Assembly (NCBI GenBank): GCA_963764195.1
Contig: CAVXRG010000002.1
Coordinates: forward strand, 186,001 to 250,000
DNA length: 64,000 bases
Source: JBDSSS01 sp963764195
GTDB taxonomy: Bacteria > Actinomycetota > Actinomycetes > Actinomycetales > Dermatophilaceae
Reading direction: 5' to 3'
Positions within the stretch are counted from its first letter, which is position 1; each line of letters opens with the position of its first letter. The notes under the pieces are model-generated. The model did not search any database. It saw only the letters and a list, made by a program, of their open reading frames with translations, and was not told the DNA's origin. The position numbers and the translations under genes are program-made. Positions 27,053 through 36,683 of the stretch are shown one piece after another.

Positions 27053-27079
27053 CAGCGGCATACGTGCGAGGATTGGGCC

Positions 27080-27598
27080 ATGAAGGCGACACTGCACACG
27101 AACCAGGGCGACATCGTCGTCGAGCTCTTCGAGCACCAGGCTCCCAAGACCGTCGGCAACTTCGTCGGTCTCGCCAAGGGTGAGAAGGAGTACACGGACG
27201 ATGCCGGCCGGACCAACCCGACCCCGTTCTACGACGGTCTGATCTTCCACCGGATCATCCCCAACTTCATGATCCAGGGCGGCTGCCCGATCGGCCGGGG
27301 CACGGGTGGACCCGGCTACGCGTTCGACGACGAGATCAGCCCCGACAAGGACTTCACCAAGCCCTACATGCTCGCCATGGCCAACGCCGGCAAGCGGATG
27401 GGCAAGGGGACCAACGGGTCGCAGTTCTTCATCACGACCGCCCCGACCACGTGGCTCCAGGGCAAGCACACGATCTTCGGTGAGGTGGCCGACGGCCCGT
27501 CCCGCGAGGTCGTCGACAAGATCGGCGCCGTGCCGACCGGCGCCGGCGACAAGCCCGTCGAGGACGTCGTCATCACCTCGGTCACCGTCGAGGACTGA
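27080..27598 (+). CDS. ppiA: Peptidyl-prolyl cis-trans isomerase, cyclophilin type
   Basis: 172 aa, cytoplasmic cyclophilin that speeds proline isomerisation in folding proteins. MKATLHTNQGDIVVELFEHQAPKTVGNFVGLA is the typical start; FYDGLIFHRIIPNFMIQGGCP holds the catalytic Arg (FHRI) and Phe/Met/Gln residues, followed by GPGYAFDDE, NGSQFFITT and LQGKHTIFGEV. No signal peptide. ppiA followed by a rhomboid gene and crgA is the normal actinobacterial order near the origin. Confidence 0.97.
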   Translation: MKATLHTNQGDIVVELFEHQAPKTVGNFVGLAKGEKEYTDDAGRTNPTPFYDGLIFHRIIPNFMIQGGCPIGRGTGGPGYAFDDEISPDKDFTKPYMLAMANAGKRMGKGTNGSQFFITTAPTTWLQGKHTIFGEVADGPSREVVDKIGAVPTGAGDKPVEDVVITSVTVED

Positions 27599-27606
27599 CG
27601 AGGCGC

Positions 27607-28554
27607 ATGTCCTCAGACGGCACGGGCGGCCAGCCTCCGATGACCTCGGCGGCTGGCCCCCCGGCACCTGCCCCCTCGGTGTGCCCGAGGCACCCGGACC
27701 GCGAGGCCTACGTGAAGTGCCAGCGGTGCGGCCGACCGGCGTGCCCCGAGTGCCAGCGCCCGGCGCCCGTCGGCATCCAGTGCGTCGACTGCGTCCGGGA
27801 GGCGGCGCGGACGACGCCGCAGGCCCGCACCATCTTCGGTGGCCGCGTCACCGACGGCCGGCCCGTCGTCACCTACGCGATCATCGGCATCTGCGCGGTC
27901 GTCTACGTCCTGCAGAAGGCGGTCCCCGGGGTCACCTTCGACTTCGCCTTCCGGCCGGCCCTCGGGTGGACCGAGCCGTGGCGCTTCGTCACCGCGGCCT
28001 TCCTGCACTCGCCGCAGATGCTGCTGCACATCGGGTTCAACATGTTTGCCCTGTGGAGCCTCGGGCAGTACCTCGAGCCGATGCTCGGTCGGGCCCGCTT
28101 CGCCGCGCTCTACCTGATCAGCGGGATCGGCGGCCAGGTCATGGTCACCCTGCTCGCCGGCACCCCGACACTGATCGGCCTCAACAGCGGCCTGGACGCT
28201 GCCTGGCTGACCCCGGTCGTCGGCGCCTCCGGCGCGATCTTCGGCCTCTTCGGCGCGCTGCTCGTGCTCAACCGGCACCTGGGCCGCTCCTCGACGGCGA
28301 TGTACGCGATGATCGCGATCAACGCCGCCCTCGGTTTCCTCTACCCCGGCATCTCCTGGCAGGCCCACCTCGGCGGCCTCGTCACCGGCATCGTCTGTGC
28401 CGGCGCGATCGTGCTCTTCCGCAGCCAGGGCGTGCGTCACCTCGTGTGGGCCGCCTTCAGCGCCGTCCTCGCGCTGCTCGTCGTCGTCACCGTGTGGAAG
28501 TACCTGTCGCTGCCGGAGGCGATCCGGATGATCGACTCGAGCAGCTTCACCTGA
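27607..28554 (+). CDS. Rhomboid-family intramembrane serine protease with N-terminal zinc-ribbon
   Basis: 315 aa, 8 bp after ppiA and probably in the same transcript. The first ~75 residues carry a B-box-like Cys/His cluster (CPRHPDREAYVKCQRCGRPACPECQRPAPVGIQCVDC), likely binding zinc. Six or seven membrane helices follow, with the nucleophile in GASGAIFGLFGAL (GxSG), the catalytic His in WQAHLGGLVTG, and the L1-loop-type PWRFVTAAFLH. Cleaves membrane proteins within the bilayer; substrate unknown. The DnaA-box cluster begins right after the stop. Confidence 0.95.
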   Translation: MSSDGTGGQPPMTSAAGPPAPAPSVCPRHPDREAYVKCQRCGRPACPECQRPAPVGIQCVDCVREAARTTPQARTIFGGRVTDGRPVVTYAIIGICAVVYVLQKAVPGVTFDFAFRPALGWTEPWRFVTAAFLHSPQMLLHIGFNMFALWSLGQYLEPMLGRARFAALYLISGIGGQVMVTLLAGTPTLIGLNSGLDAAWLTPVVGASGAIFGLFGALLVLNRHLGRSSTAMYAMIAINAALGFLYPGISWQAHLGGLVTGIVCAGAIVLFRSQGVRHLVWAAFSAVLALLVVVTVWKYLSLPEAIRMIDSSSFT

Positions 28555-28560
28555 TCCGGG

Positions 28561-28664
28561 TTGTCCACCGCTGTGGACAACCCTGTGGACCGACTTACAC
28601 CAGTGTCATTCTCCCCAGGCTGGGGACAACCCTGTGGACAACGCGTGGAGCCACCTGTGGACAA
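28561..28664. promoter_or_regulatory. Cluster of six DnaA-box-like sites
   Basis: Against the consensus TTGTCCACA (reverse TGTGGACAA) there are three perfect sites at 28572-28580, 28633-28641 and 28656-28664, one-mismatch sites at 28561-28569 and 28621-28629, and a weaker one at 28584-28592. All sit in 104 bp between two convergent genes, rhomboid and crgA. The cluster lies roughly 30 kb or less from the expected oriC and could bind and titrate DnaA. Confidence 0.85.
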
Positions 28665-28676
28665 CCAGGGAGAGCG

Positions 28677-28928
28677 TCAGCGCCACCGCATCGTCATGAC
28701 GAAGCCGCCCATCAGCAGGACGAAGCCGATGCCCAGGTTCCAGACGCCGATCGCGCCGATGGGGTACTGGTACTCGGAGATGTAGTAGACGACGATCCAC
28801 AGCAGACCCACGACGAGCAGGGTGATGAAGGTCGGTGCCCACCACGTCGGGTTCGGCTCGGTGGCCTGGCTCTTCTGGGGGGGAACGTATGCCGCGGTCT
28901 GGTGGTCGCGGCCCTTGGACTCGGGCAC
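28677..28928 (-). CDS. crgA: Cell-division protein CrgA
   Basis: 83 aa. A polar N-terminus (MPESKGRDHQTAAYVPPQKS) is followed by the family motif PNPTWWAPTFITLLVVGLLWIVVYYIS, then QYPIGAIGVWNLGIGFVLLMGGFVMTMRWR, giving two membrane helices. CrgA is an actinobacterial septal membrane protein that interacts with FtsZ and the peptidoglycan machinery and helps place division. It faces the kinase/PBP cluster a few genes away, as usual. The DnaA-box cluster borders its 3' end. Confidence 0.96.
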   Translation of the reverse strand: MPESKGRDHQTAAYVPPQKSQATEPNPTWWAPTFITLLVVGLLWIVVYYISEYQYPIGAIGVWNLGIGFVLLMGGFVMTMRWR

Positions 28929-28995
28929 TGCTGGCTCCTCGGGTCAGAGCATGGGTCAGAATGATGTGCACAGCCTAGATGAGAGTGAGCCGGAC

Positions 28996-29772
28996 ATGAT
29001 GAGCGACGGCGAGCAGCGGCCGCCCGCGGATGCCGTCCGCGCCTCCCGCCGCCCCTCCTGGCGCATCCTCGTCCCCGTCGTCACCGCCGCGGCCGGGCTG
29101 ATGTTCGCGATGAGCTTCCAGGCTGCCGAGGGCCAGGACCTGCGCTCCGACCGTGACCTGCCCAGCCTGATCGAGGCCCAGGACAAGCAGGTGGCCCGCA
29201 AGGGGCTGGAGCTCGACGCCCTGCGTGCCCAGGTCGACGTCCTGACGGAGGCGAACGCCCCGACCGACCAGCGGCTGGGCGCCCTGACGCGGCGCGCCGA
29301 CCAGCTCGCCGCCGCCGCCGCGACGACTGCCGTGACGGGGCCCGCCGTCGAGGTCTCGCTCAACGACGCGCAGCGCACCGCCGACTCGCTGCCCGACGGC
29401 TTCACCGCCGATGACGTCGTCGTGCACCAGCAGGACGTCCAGGCCGTCGTCAACGCGCTGTGGGCCGGTGGGGCCGAGGCGATGATGATCCAGGACCAGC
29501 GGATCATCTCGACGAGCGCCGTGCGGTGCGTCGGCAACACCCTCATCCTCCAGGGGCGGGTGTACGCCCCGCCCTACACGATCAAGGCGATCGGGGATCC
29601 GTCCGCGATGAAGGCAGCCCTCGCCGCGGACCCCTCGATCGCGATCTACAAGCAGTACGTCGACGCCGTGGGCCTCGGCTACGACGTGACGACGGACCCG
29701 GTGGCCGAGTTCCCGGCATACTCCGGTCCCGTCGACCTCCAGCACGCCAGCCCCATCGAGGAGACCCCGTGA
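28996..29772 (+). CDS. DUF881 family protein
   Basis: 258 aa from ATG 28996. One membrane anchor near residues 25-45 (ILVPVVTAAAGLMFAMSFQAA), then a coiled-coil-prone segment (DKQVARKGLELDALRAQVDVL) and the DUF881 domain: VEVSLNDAQ, VVHQQDVQAVVNALWAGGAEAMMIQDQRI, NTLILQGRVYAPPYTIKAIG. Usually found beside crgA and cell-division or sortase genes in actinobacteria; function unknown, presumably an extracytoplasmic envelope protein. Its stop overlaps the GTG of the amidotransferase gene (GTGA). Confidence 0.92.
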   Translation: MMSDGEQRPPADAVRASRRPSWRILVPVVTAAAGLMFAMSFQAAEGQDLRSDRDLPSLIEAQDKQVARKGLELDALRAQVDVLTEANAPTDQRLGALTRRADQLAAAAATTAVTGPAVEVSLNDAQRTADSLPDGFTADDVVVHQQDVQAVVNALWAGGAEAMMIQDQRIISTSAVRCVGNTLILQGRVYAPPYTIKAIGDPSAMKAALAADPSIAIYKQYVDAVGLGYDVTTDPVAEFPAYSGPVDLQHASPIEETP

Positions 29773-30431
29773 GCGCCGCGCCCGAGACGAGCCGGCCGCG
29801 CGCACCGCGGCTGCTCGTCGTCGACAACTACGACAGCTTCGTCTACACGATCGTCGGCTACCTCGAGCAGCTCGGGGCCGACTGCGTCGTCGTGCGCAAC
29901 GACGCGGTGGCCCCCGCTGACGCGGCGGGCTTCGACGGGGTGGTCGTCTCGCCCGGGCCGGGCACGCCGGAGGCCGCGGGGGTCTCGATGGAGATGATCC
30001 GCGAGTGCGCCCGCACCGGCCTGCCGATGTTCGGGGTGTGCCTCGGTCACCAGGCCCTCGGTGTCGTCTACGGCGCATCGGTGGGCCGGGCCCCCGAGCT
30101 GGTCCACGGCAAGACCTCGCTCGTCCAGCACGACGGCACGGGCGTCCTCGCGGGCCTGCCGAACCCGTTCACGGCGACCCGCTACCACTCCCTGACGATC
30201 GACCCGGCCACCCTGCCCGCCGAGCTCGTGGCCACCGGCCACACCGACACCGGCATCATCATGGCCGTGCGGCACCGGGACCTGCCACTGCACGGCGTCC
30301 AGTTCCACCCCGAGAGCGTGCTGACCGAGGGCGGGCACCGGATGCTCGCGAACTTCCTCGAGATCTGTGGCGACGCCGGGGCCGTCGTCCGTTCGGAGGG
30401 CCTCAGCCCCCTCGTCTCTGCCGCCGTCTGA
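29769..30431 (+). CDS. pabA: Anthranilate/aminodeoxychorismate synthase glutamine amidotransferase
   Basis: 220 aa, class I glutamine amidotransferase that supplies ammonia for chorismate amination to anthranilate or 4-amino-4-deoxychorismate. GTG 29769 overlaps the DUF881 stop. Signature motifs: LLVVDNYDSFVYTIVGYLEQ, VVVSPGPGTPEAAG, the nucleophile in FGVCLGHQALG, and the His/Glu pair in VQFHPESVLT. In actinobacteria this gene sits here apart from trp genes and is annotated as trpG or pabA; the sequence alone cannot settle which partner subunit it serves. Confidence 0.93.
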   Translation: MSAAPETSRPRAPRLLVVDNYDSFVYTIVGYLEQLGADCVVVRNDAVAPADAAGFDGVVVSPGPGTPEAAGVSMEMIRECARTGLPMFGVCLGHQALGVVYGASVGRAPELVHGKTSLVQHDGTGVLAGLPNPFTATRYHSLTIDPATLPAELVATGHTDTGIIMAVRHRDLPLHGVQFHPESVLTEGGHRMLANFLEICGDAGAVVRSEGLSPLVSAAV

Positions 30432-30445
30432 CCTCGCTTCTCCTC

Positions 30446-30493
30446 GGTTCGATGTATCCCCGCGCCCTCTGGGGCGCGGGGATACATCGAACC
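30446..30493. terminator. Perfect 22-bp palindrome between convergent pabA and pknB
   Basis: Arms 30446-30467 and 30472-30493 are exact reverse complements (left starts GGTTCGATGTATCCCCGCG) around a 4-nt loop. It lies 15 bp after pabA and 27 bp after pknB, so it most likely ends both transcripts. Its sequence is unrelated to the two other palindrome families in the window. Confidence 0.75.
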
Positions 30494-30519
30494 AGCGAAG
30501 TGGGGGGTGAGGGCCAGGG

Positions 30520-32367
<1,848 letters not shown>

Positions 32368-32440
32368 GCTGTCCGCCTCTCGTGGTCGGCCTGTCGAATG
32401 TTCGTGGTCGTCGCCATCGGTGTTGCCCTCGATCGTCGCG

Positions 32441-33829
32441 TCACGTCTTCTTCCCCTTCGGCTTGGTCGGACGGGCGTCCTTCTTGCCCTTGGGGGTCTT
32501 CGTGGTTTTGGGGTTCTTGCTCGTCTTCGGCTTGTTCGTCTTGGGCTTGCTCGTCTTGGGGTTCGTGGCCGTCTTCGGCTGCGTGCCCGCGTTGCTGCTC
32601 TTCGGGGCGGGGGGCGTGGTCCTGCTCGCGGCGGCCGGGGACGTGCGGGACACGACCGTGGCCACGGGGGTGCTCGTCGGGCTCGTCGGGCTCGTCGGGC
32701 TCGTCGGGCTGGGCGGCGTCGGGGTGCTCGTGGGGCTCGTCGGCGTCGGGGTGGCGCTGGGGGCGACGCTCGTGGCGGGGGACGGGGAGGCGGGCGTGGC
32801 CGTCGTTCGGTCACTGCCGAGGGCATCGCCCAGCGCGAAGGCCGCCCACGCGAGGGCGGCCGCCACCGGGACGGCGACCCACGCGGCCCGTCGGCGAGAG
32901 CGCCCATCGGCCGGCTCCGCAGGGTCGGGACCGGGTCCGAGGCCGGGCCTGGGGCCGGGGAGGGCACGGGTGGCATCGGGCCCGGGACCCGCGCTGAGCG
33001 GCATACCGCCGGCACCGCTCAGAGCCTCGGCGACGGCGCGGGCGTCCCGGGGGCGCTCGTCGGGCTCCTTGGCGAGGCAGCCGGCGATCACGCCACGCAG
33101 GTCCGACGGCACGGTCGCCGGCAGGTCCGGGGCGGACTGGTTGACCTGGGCGAGGGCGGTCGCGACGGGGGTGCCCCGGTCGAAGGGCTTGGCACCGGTC
33201 AGCATCTCGTGCCCGACGATGCCGAGGGCGTAGAGGTCGCTCGCGCCCGTGGCGGACCGGCCGAGGGCCTGCTCGGGGCTGAGGTAGTCGGGGGTGCCGA
33301 GCACCTCGCCCGTCAGGGTGTGGCCGGCGCCCTCGCCGGCGCGGGAGATCCCGAAGTCGGTGAGCTTCGCCTCCCCGTCGGGGGTGACCATGATGTTGCC
33401 GGGCTTGATGTCACGGTGCACGATGCCGGCGCCGTGCGCGGCCGACAGCGCGAGGGCGGCCTGACGCAGGAGGGAGCGGACCCGGTCCGGCGCCAGCCCA
33501 CCGGTCTCGCGGATGAGGGCGGAGAGCGGCCGGCCCGGCACGAGCTCCATGACGAGGTAGGGCAGGCCGTCGTCCTCGCCGAAGTCGAAGACCGTCGCGA
33601 TGCCGGGGTGGTGCAGCGCAGCGCTCGCGCGGGCCTCGTCGCGGAAGCGTGCGAGATAGCTGGTGTCGTCGCCGGTGCCCTCCCTCCCGGTGCGCAGCAC
33701 CTTGACCGCGACGGCGCGTCCGAGGACGTCGTCGGTGGCGGCCCAGACGTCGCCCATCCCGCCCGAGGCGATCGGGGCGGTGAGCGTGTAGCGCCCTCCG
33801 AGGGAGCGCCCGGCGACGATCGGACTCAC
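32441..33829 (-). CDS. pknA: Serine/threonine protein kinase
   Basis: 462 aa. GTG 33829 overlaps the pbpA stop (GTGA). Kinase domain: SGGMGDVWAATD, AVKVL, IVHRDIKPGNIMV, TDFGISRAGEG, LGTPDYLSPEQALG. One membrane helix near AAWVAVPVAAALAWAAFALG separates it from an extracellular low-complexity tail: Ser/Pro/Thr repeats from the tandem DNA unit CTCGTCGGG (around 32680-32715), then a strongly basic Lys/Thr/Pro end (KTSKPKTNKPKTS...). There is no PASTA domain, matching PknA. The basic tail may contact wall polymers. Signalling partner of PknB and FHA proteins. Confidence 0.94.
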   Translation of the reverse strand: MSPIVAGRSLGGRYTLTAPIASGGMGDVWAATDDVLGRAVAVKVLRTGREGTGDDTSYLARFRDEARASAALHHPGIATVFDFGEDDGLPYLVMELVPGRPLSALIRETGGLAPDRVRSLLRQAALALSAAHGAGIVHRDIKPGNIMVTPDGEAKLTDFGISRAGEGAGHTLTGEVLGTPDYLSPEQALGRSATGASDLYALGIVGHEMLTGAKPFDRGTPVATALAQVNQSAPDLPATVPSDLRGVIAGCLAKEPDERPRDARAVAEALSGAGGMPLSAGPGPDATRALPGPRPGLGPGPDPAEPADGRSRRRAAWVAVPVAAALAWAAFALGDALGSDRTTATPASPSPATSVAPSATPTPTSPTSTPTPPSPTSPTSPTSPTSTPVATVVSRTSPAAASRTTPPAPKSSNAGTQPKTATNPKTSKPKTNKPKTSKNPKTTKTPKGKKDARPTKPKGKKT

Positions 33830-35286
33830 GGCGTCATCACCGCCTCCATGACGGCCTTGGCGATGGGGGCGGCGATGCGACCGCCACCGACCTCGCTCCC
33901 CGTGACCCCGCCGTCCTCGACGACGACGGCCACGGCGACCTGCGGGTTCTCCGCCGGGGCGAAGCTGATGAACCACGCGTGCGGCGGCTTGGCCGGGTCG
34001 TGCTGGGCCGTGCCCGTCTTGCCGGCGACGGCGACCCCGTTGATCCGGGCGCGTGCGCCGCTGCCGTTGTCGACGACGGAGACCATCATCTGGGTGAGGA
34101 TCTGCGCCGTCTGCGGCGAGACCGCCTGCGAGAGCTCGACGGGGTCGGGGGTGGACTCGATGACGTCGAGGTCGGCGCTGCGCACCGAGTCGATGAGGTA
34201 GGGGGTCATGACGCGGCCCTGGTTGGCGATGCCGGCCGCGACCATCGCCATCTGGAGCGGAGTCGTCTTCACCTCGTACTGCCCGATCGCCGACTGGGCG
34301 GCCTGCGGGGCGTTGAGCTCGGCCGGCACCGAGCTCGGGGTGACCCGCATCGGGATCTGGAGGCTGTCGCCGAAGCCGAACTTCGCGGCCTGCGCGCGTA
34401 GCTTCTCGCCGCCGAGCTCGAGACCGAGCGAGCCGAAGGCCGTGTTGCACGAGATCTCGAGGGCGTGGATGAGGGTCGTCTCGTTGTTGGGGCCGCAGGC
34501 CTGGCCGTTCTCGTTGGGCAGGCCGACCGAGGTGAGGGGCAGGTCGAGCACGGGGGGGCCGGGGACGACGGAATCCGGCCCGGTGACGACGCCGTTCTCG
34601 AGCGCGGCGGCGGCCGTGACGACCTTGAACGTGGAGCCCGGCGGGTAGAGCGCGTTGATCGAGCGGTTGACGAACGCCTTGTCGGGGTCCTTCGAGAGGG
34701 TCGCCCACGCCTTGTTGGCCGAGGTGATGTCGTGGCTCGAGATCGGGTTGGGGTCGTACTGCGGGTGGCTGACCATCGCGAGGATCGCACCGGTGCGGGG
34801 GTCGAGCGCGACGACGGCGCCCTTGCTGGCGCCAAGCGCCTGGTCGGCGGCCTTCTGGGCCTTGGCGTTGATCGTCAGCTCGAGCGTCGCCCCGGCCGAC
34901 CGTCGACCCGTGACGAGGTCGGTGACCCGGCGCACGAAGAGGGAGTCCGAACTGCCCGAGAGCAGGTCGGACGCCGCGTGCTCCAGGCCGTAGGGGCTGC
35001 CCACGGAGTAGGAGTAGAAGCCGGTCAGCTGGGAGTAGAGCTTGCCCTGGGGGTAGGTGCGCAGCCACTGGTACTGGTCGTCGACCGAGATCGACTTGGC
35101 GATCGGCTGGCCGCCGACGAGGATCGCGCCGCGCTCGCGGCCGTAGGTGTCGAGCAGGGTGCGCTTGTTGGCCGTCATCTGCCCCAGGGTCTTGCTCTGC
35201 GCGAACTGGATGAGCGAGGACGCGACGAGCAGCGCCGTGAAGAGGGCGGCGATGACGACGGAGAGGCGACGGATCGGGGTGTTCAT
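33826..35286 (-). CDS. pbpA: Penicillin-binding protein, transpeptidase (PbpA/FtsI-like)
   Basis: 486 aa. An N-terminal membrane anchor (RRLSVVIAALFTALLVASSLI) is followed by a dimerisation region and the transpeptidase domain with the three canonical motifs: nucleophile in PPGSTFK, SCN (EISCNTAFG), and GKTGTA. It cross-links peptidoglycan outside the membrane. It overlaps rodA by 4 bp upstream and pknA by 4 bp downstream, so the three are translated together; it is the cognate transpeptidase of RodA. Confidence 0.96.
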   Translation of the reverse strand: MNTPIRRLSVVIAALFTALLVASSLIQFAQSKTLGQMTANKRTLLDTYGRERGAILVGGQPIAKSISVDDQYQWLRTYPQGKLYSQLTGFYSYSVGSPYGLEHAASDLLSGSSDSLFVRRVTDLVTGRRSAGATLELTINAKAQKAADQALGASKGAVVALDPRTGAILAMVSHPQYDPNPISSHDITSANKAWATLSKDPDKAFVNRSINALYPPGSTFKVVTAAAALENGVVTGPDSVVPGPPVLDLPLTSVGLPNENGQACGPNNETTLIHALEISCNTAFGSLGLELGGEKLRAQAAKFGFGDSLQIPMRVTPSSVPAELNAPQAAQSAIGQYEVKTTPLQMAMVAAGIANQGRVMTPYLIDSVRSADLDVIESTPDPVELSQAVSPQTAQILTQMMVSVVDNGSGARARINGVAVAGKTGTAQHDPAKPPHAWFISFAPAENPQVAVAVVVEDGGVTGSEVGGGRIAAPIAKAVMEAVMTP

Positions 35287-36683
35287 CGCACCTTCACCAC
35301 CTGGGTGACGTCAGCTGGGGCGGACGCGGCCGCGCCGGGGAGGGAGACGGGCGCGTCGGGCAGCGGCCGGCGGGCCTGGTCCGAGATGCGCAGCAGCAGC
35401 GCCATGATCACCCAGTTCGCGAGGAGCGCCGACCCGCCGAGCGACATGAACGGGGTTGTCAGGCCGGTCAGCGGGATGACCCGGGTCACGCCGCCGATGA
35501 CGATGAACAGCTGGAAGGCCACCGAGAAGGTGAGGCCGATCGCGAGCAGCTTGCCGAACCCGTCGCGGACGCCGAGGGCGGTGCGGATGCCGCGCTCGCA
35601 GAAGAGCAGGTAGAGCACGAGGATCGCGACCGCGCCGAAGAGACCGAGCTCTTCGGCGAGGCTCGGGAAGATGAAGTCGCTCTCGGCGAAGGCGGTCAGC
35701 CACGGGCGCCCGGCGCCCAGCCCGGTGCCGGTCAGGCCCCCGGCCGCCATCCCCCACAGGCCGTTGGCGAGCTGGTTGGACTGCTCGAGGCTGGCCGCCG
35801 AGAAGGGGTCGAGCCAGAGGCTCACGCGACGCTGGAAGTGGGCGAAGGTCGACAGCGCGAAGGCGACGGCGAGGCCGAAGAGGAGCAGCCCGATCGCGAT
35901 CCACGAGACCCGCTCGGTGGCCACGTAGAGCATCGCGACGAAGAGGCCGAAGAAGAGCAGCGCGGAGCCGAGGTCCTTCTCGAAGACGAGGATGAGCACG
36001 GCGAGGACCCAGGCCGCGAGGATCGGGCCGAGGTCACGGCCGCGCGGGAAGGTGAAGCCGAGCACCTTCTTGCCCGCGAGCGAGAGGACGTCGCGGGTCT
36101 GCACGAGGTAGCCGGCGAAGAAGATGGCGAGCGCGATCTTGGCGAACTCGCCGGGTTGGAAGCTCATCGGGCCGATCCGGATCCAGATCTGGGATCCGTT
36201 GACCGTCGTGCCGAGGCCGGGGACGAGCGGCAGGAGCAGGAGCAGGAAGCCGGCCGCCATCGAGACGTAGGTGAAGCGCCGCAGGAGTCGGTGGTCGCGC
36301 AACAGGATGATGACGGCCGCGGCGAGGGCGACGGCGATCGTGGTCCAGACGAGCTGGCGCACGGCGTCGCCGTCGGCGCCGGGGCGGTTTCGGGCGAGGT
36401 CGAGCCGGTGGATCATGACGAGACCGAGGCCGTTGAGCACGACGGTGATCGGGAGCAGCACGGGGTCGGCGTATGCCGCTCGCCACCGGAGCACGAGGTG
36501 CATCGCGAGCGCGAGCCCGGCGTACCCCCCCGCCACGGGGAGGATGTTGGGCGGGACCGTGCCGGTGCGGTTGAGGTCGACGGTGACCCAGGCGAGCACG
36601 ACGACGCCGAGCGCGAGCACGAGCAGCAGCAGCTCGACGCCGCGCCGGGTGCGCGGGATCAGGGTCTCGACGGTCGTCGTCAT
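35283..36683 (-). CDS. rodA: FtsW/RodA/SpoVE-family peptidoglycan glycosyltransferase
   Basis: 466 aa from ATG 36683. About ten to twelve membrane helices. Family motifs present: GINGSQIWI-like segment VNGSQIWIRIGPMSFQPGEFAKIALAIFFAGYL, LLVFEKDLGSALLFFGLFVAMLYVA (catalytic Asp of the SEDS family in the EKDLGSA motif), the long extracytoplasmic loop with LANGLWGMAAGGLTGTGLGAG and DFIFPSLAEELGLFGA, and PLTGLTTPFMSLGGSALLANW. SEDS proteins polymerise lipid II. Overlaps ppp and pbpA by 4 bp each. RodA rather than FtsW by context. Confidence 0.95.
   Translation of the reverse strand: MTTTVETLIPRTRRGVELLLLVLALGVVVLAWVTVDLNRTGTVPPNILPVAGGYAGLALAMHLVLRWRAAYADPVLLPITVVLNGLGLVMIHRLDLARNRPGADGDAVRQLVWTTIAVALAAAVIILLRDHRLLRRFTYVSMAAGFLLLLLPLVPGLGTTVNGSQIWIRIGPMSFQPGEFAKIALAIFFAGYLVQTRDVLSLAGKKVLGFTFPRGRDLGPILAAWVLAVLILVFEKDLGSALLFFGLFVAMLYVATERVSWIAIGLLLFGLAVAFALSTFAHFQRRVSLWLDPFSAASLEQSNQLANGLWGMAAGGLTGTGLGAGRPWLTAFAESDFIFPSLAEELGLFGAVAILVLYLLFCERGIRTALGVRDGFGKLLAIGLTFSVAFQLFIVIGGVTRVIPLTGLTTPFMSLGGSALLANWVIMALLLRISDQARRPLPDAPVSLPGAAASAPADVTQVVKVR

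Noticed and set aside
28561..28664. Considered as the chromosomal origin oriC
   Set aside because: dnaA and dnaN are not here, and the dciA-gyrB end of the window shows the standard oriC should lie upstream of base 1; only six boxes and no AT-rich unwinding region are present.
30446..30493. Third member of the dispersed palindrome families
   Set aside because: Its arms (GGTTCGATGTATCCCCGCG) share no core with either repeated family; position between convergent genes fits a terminator.
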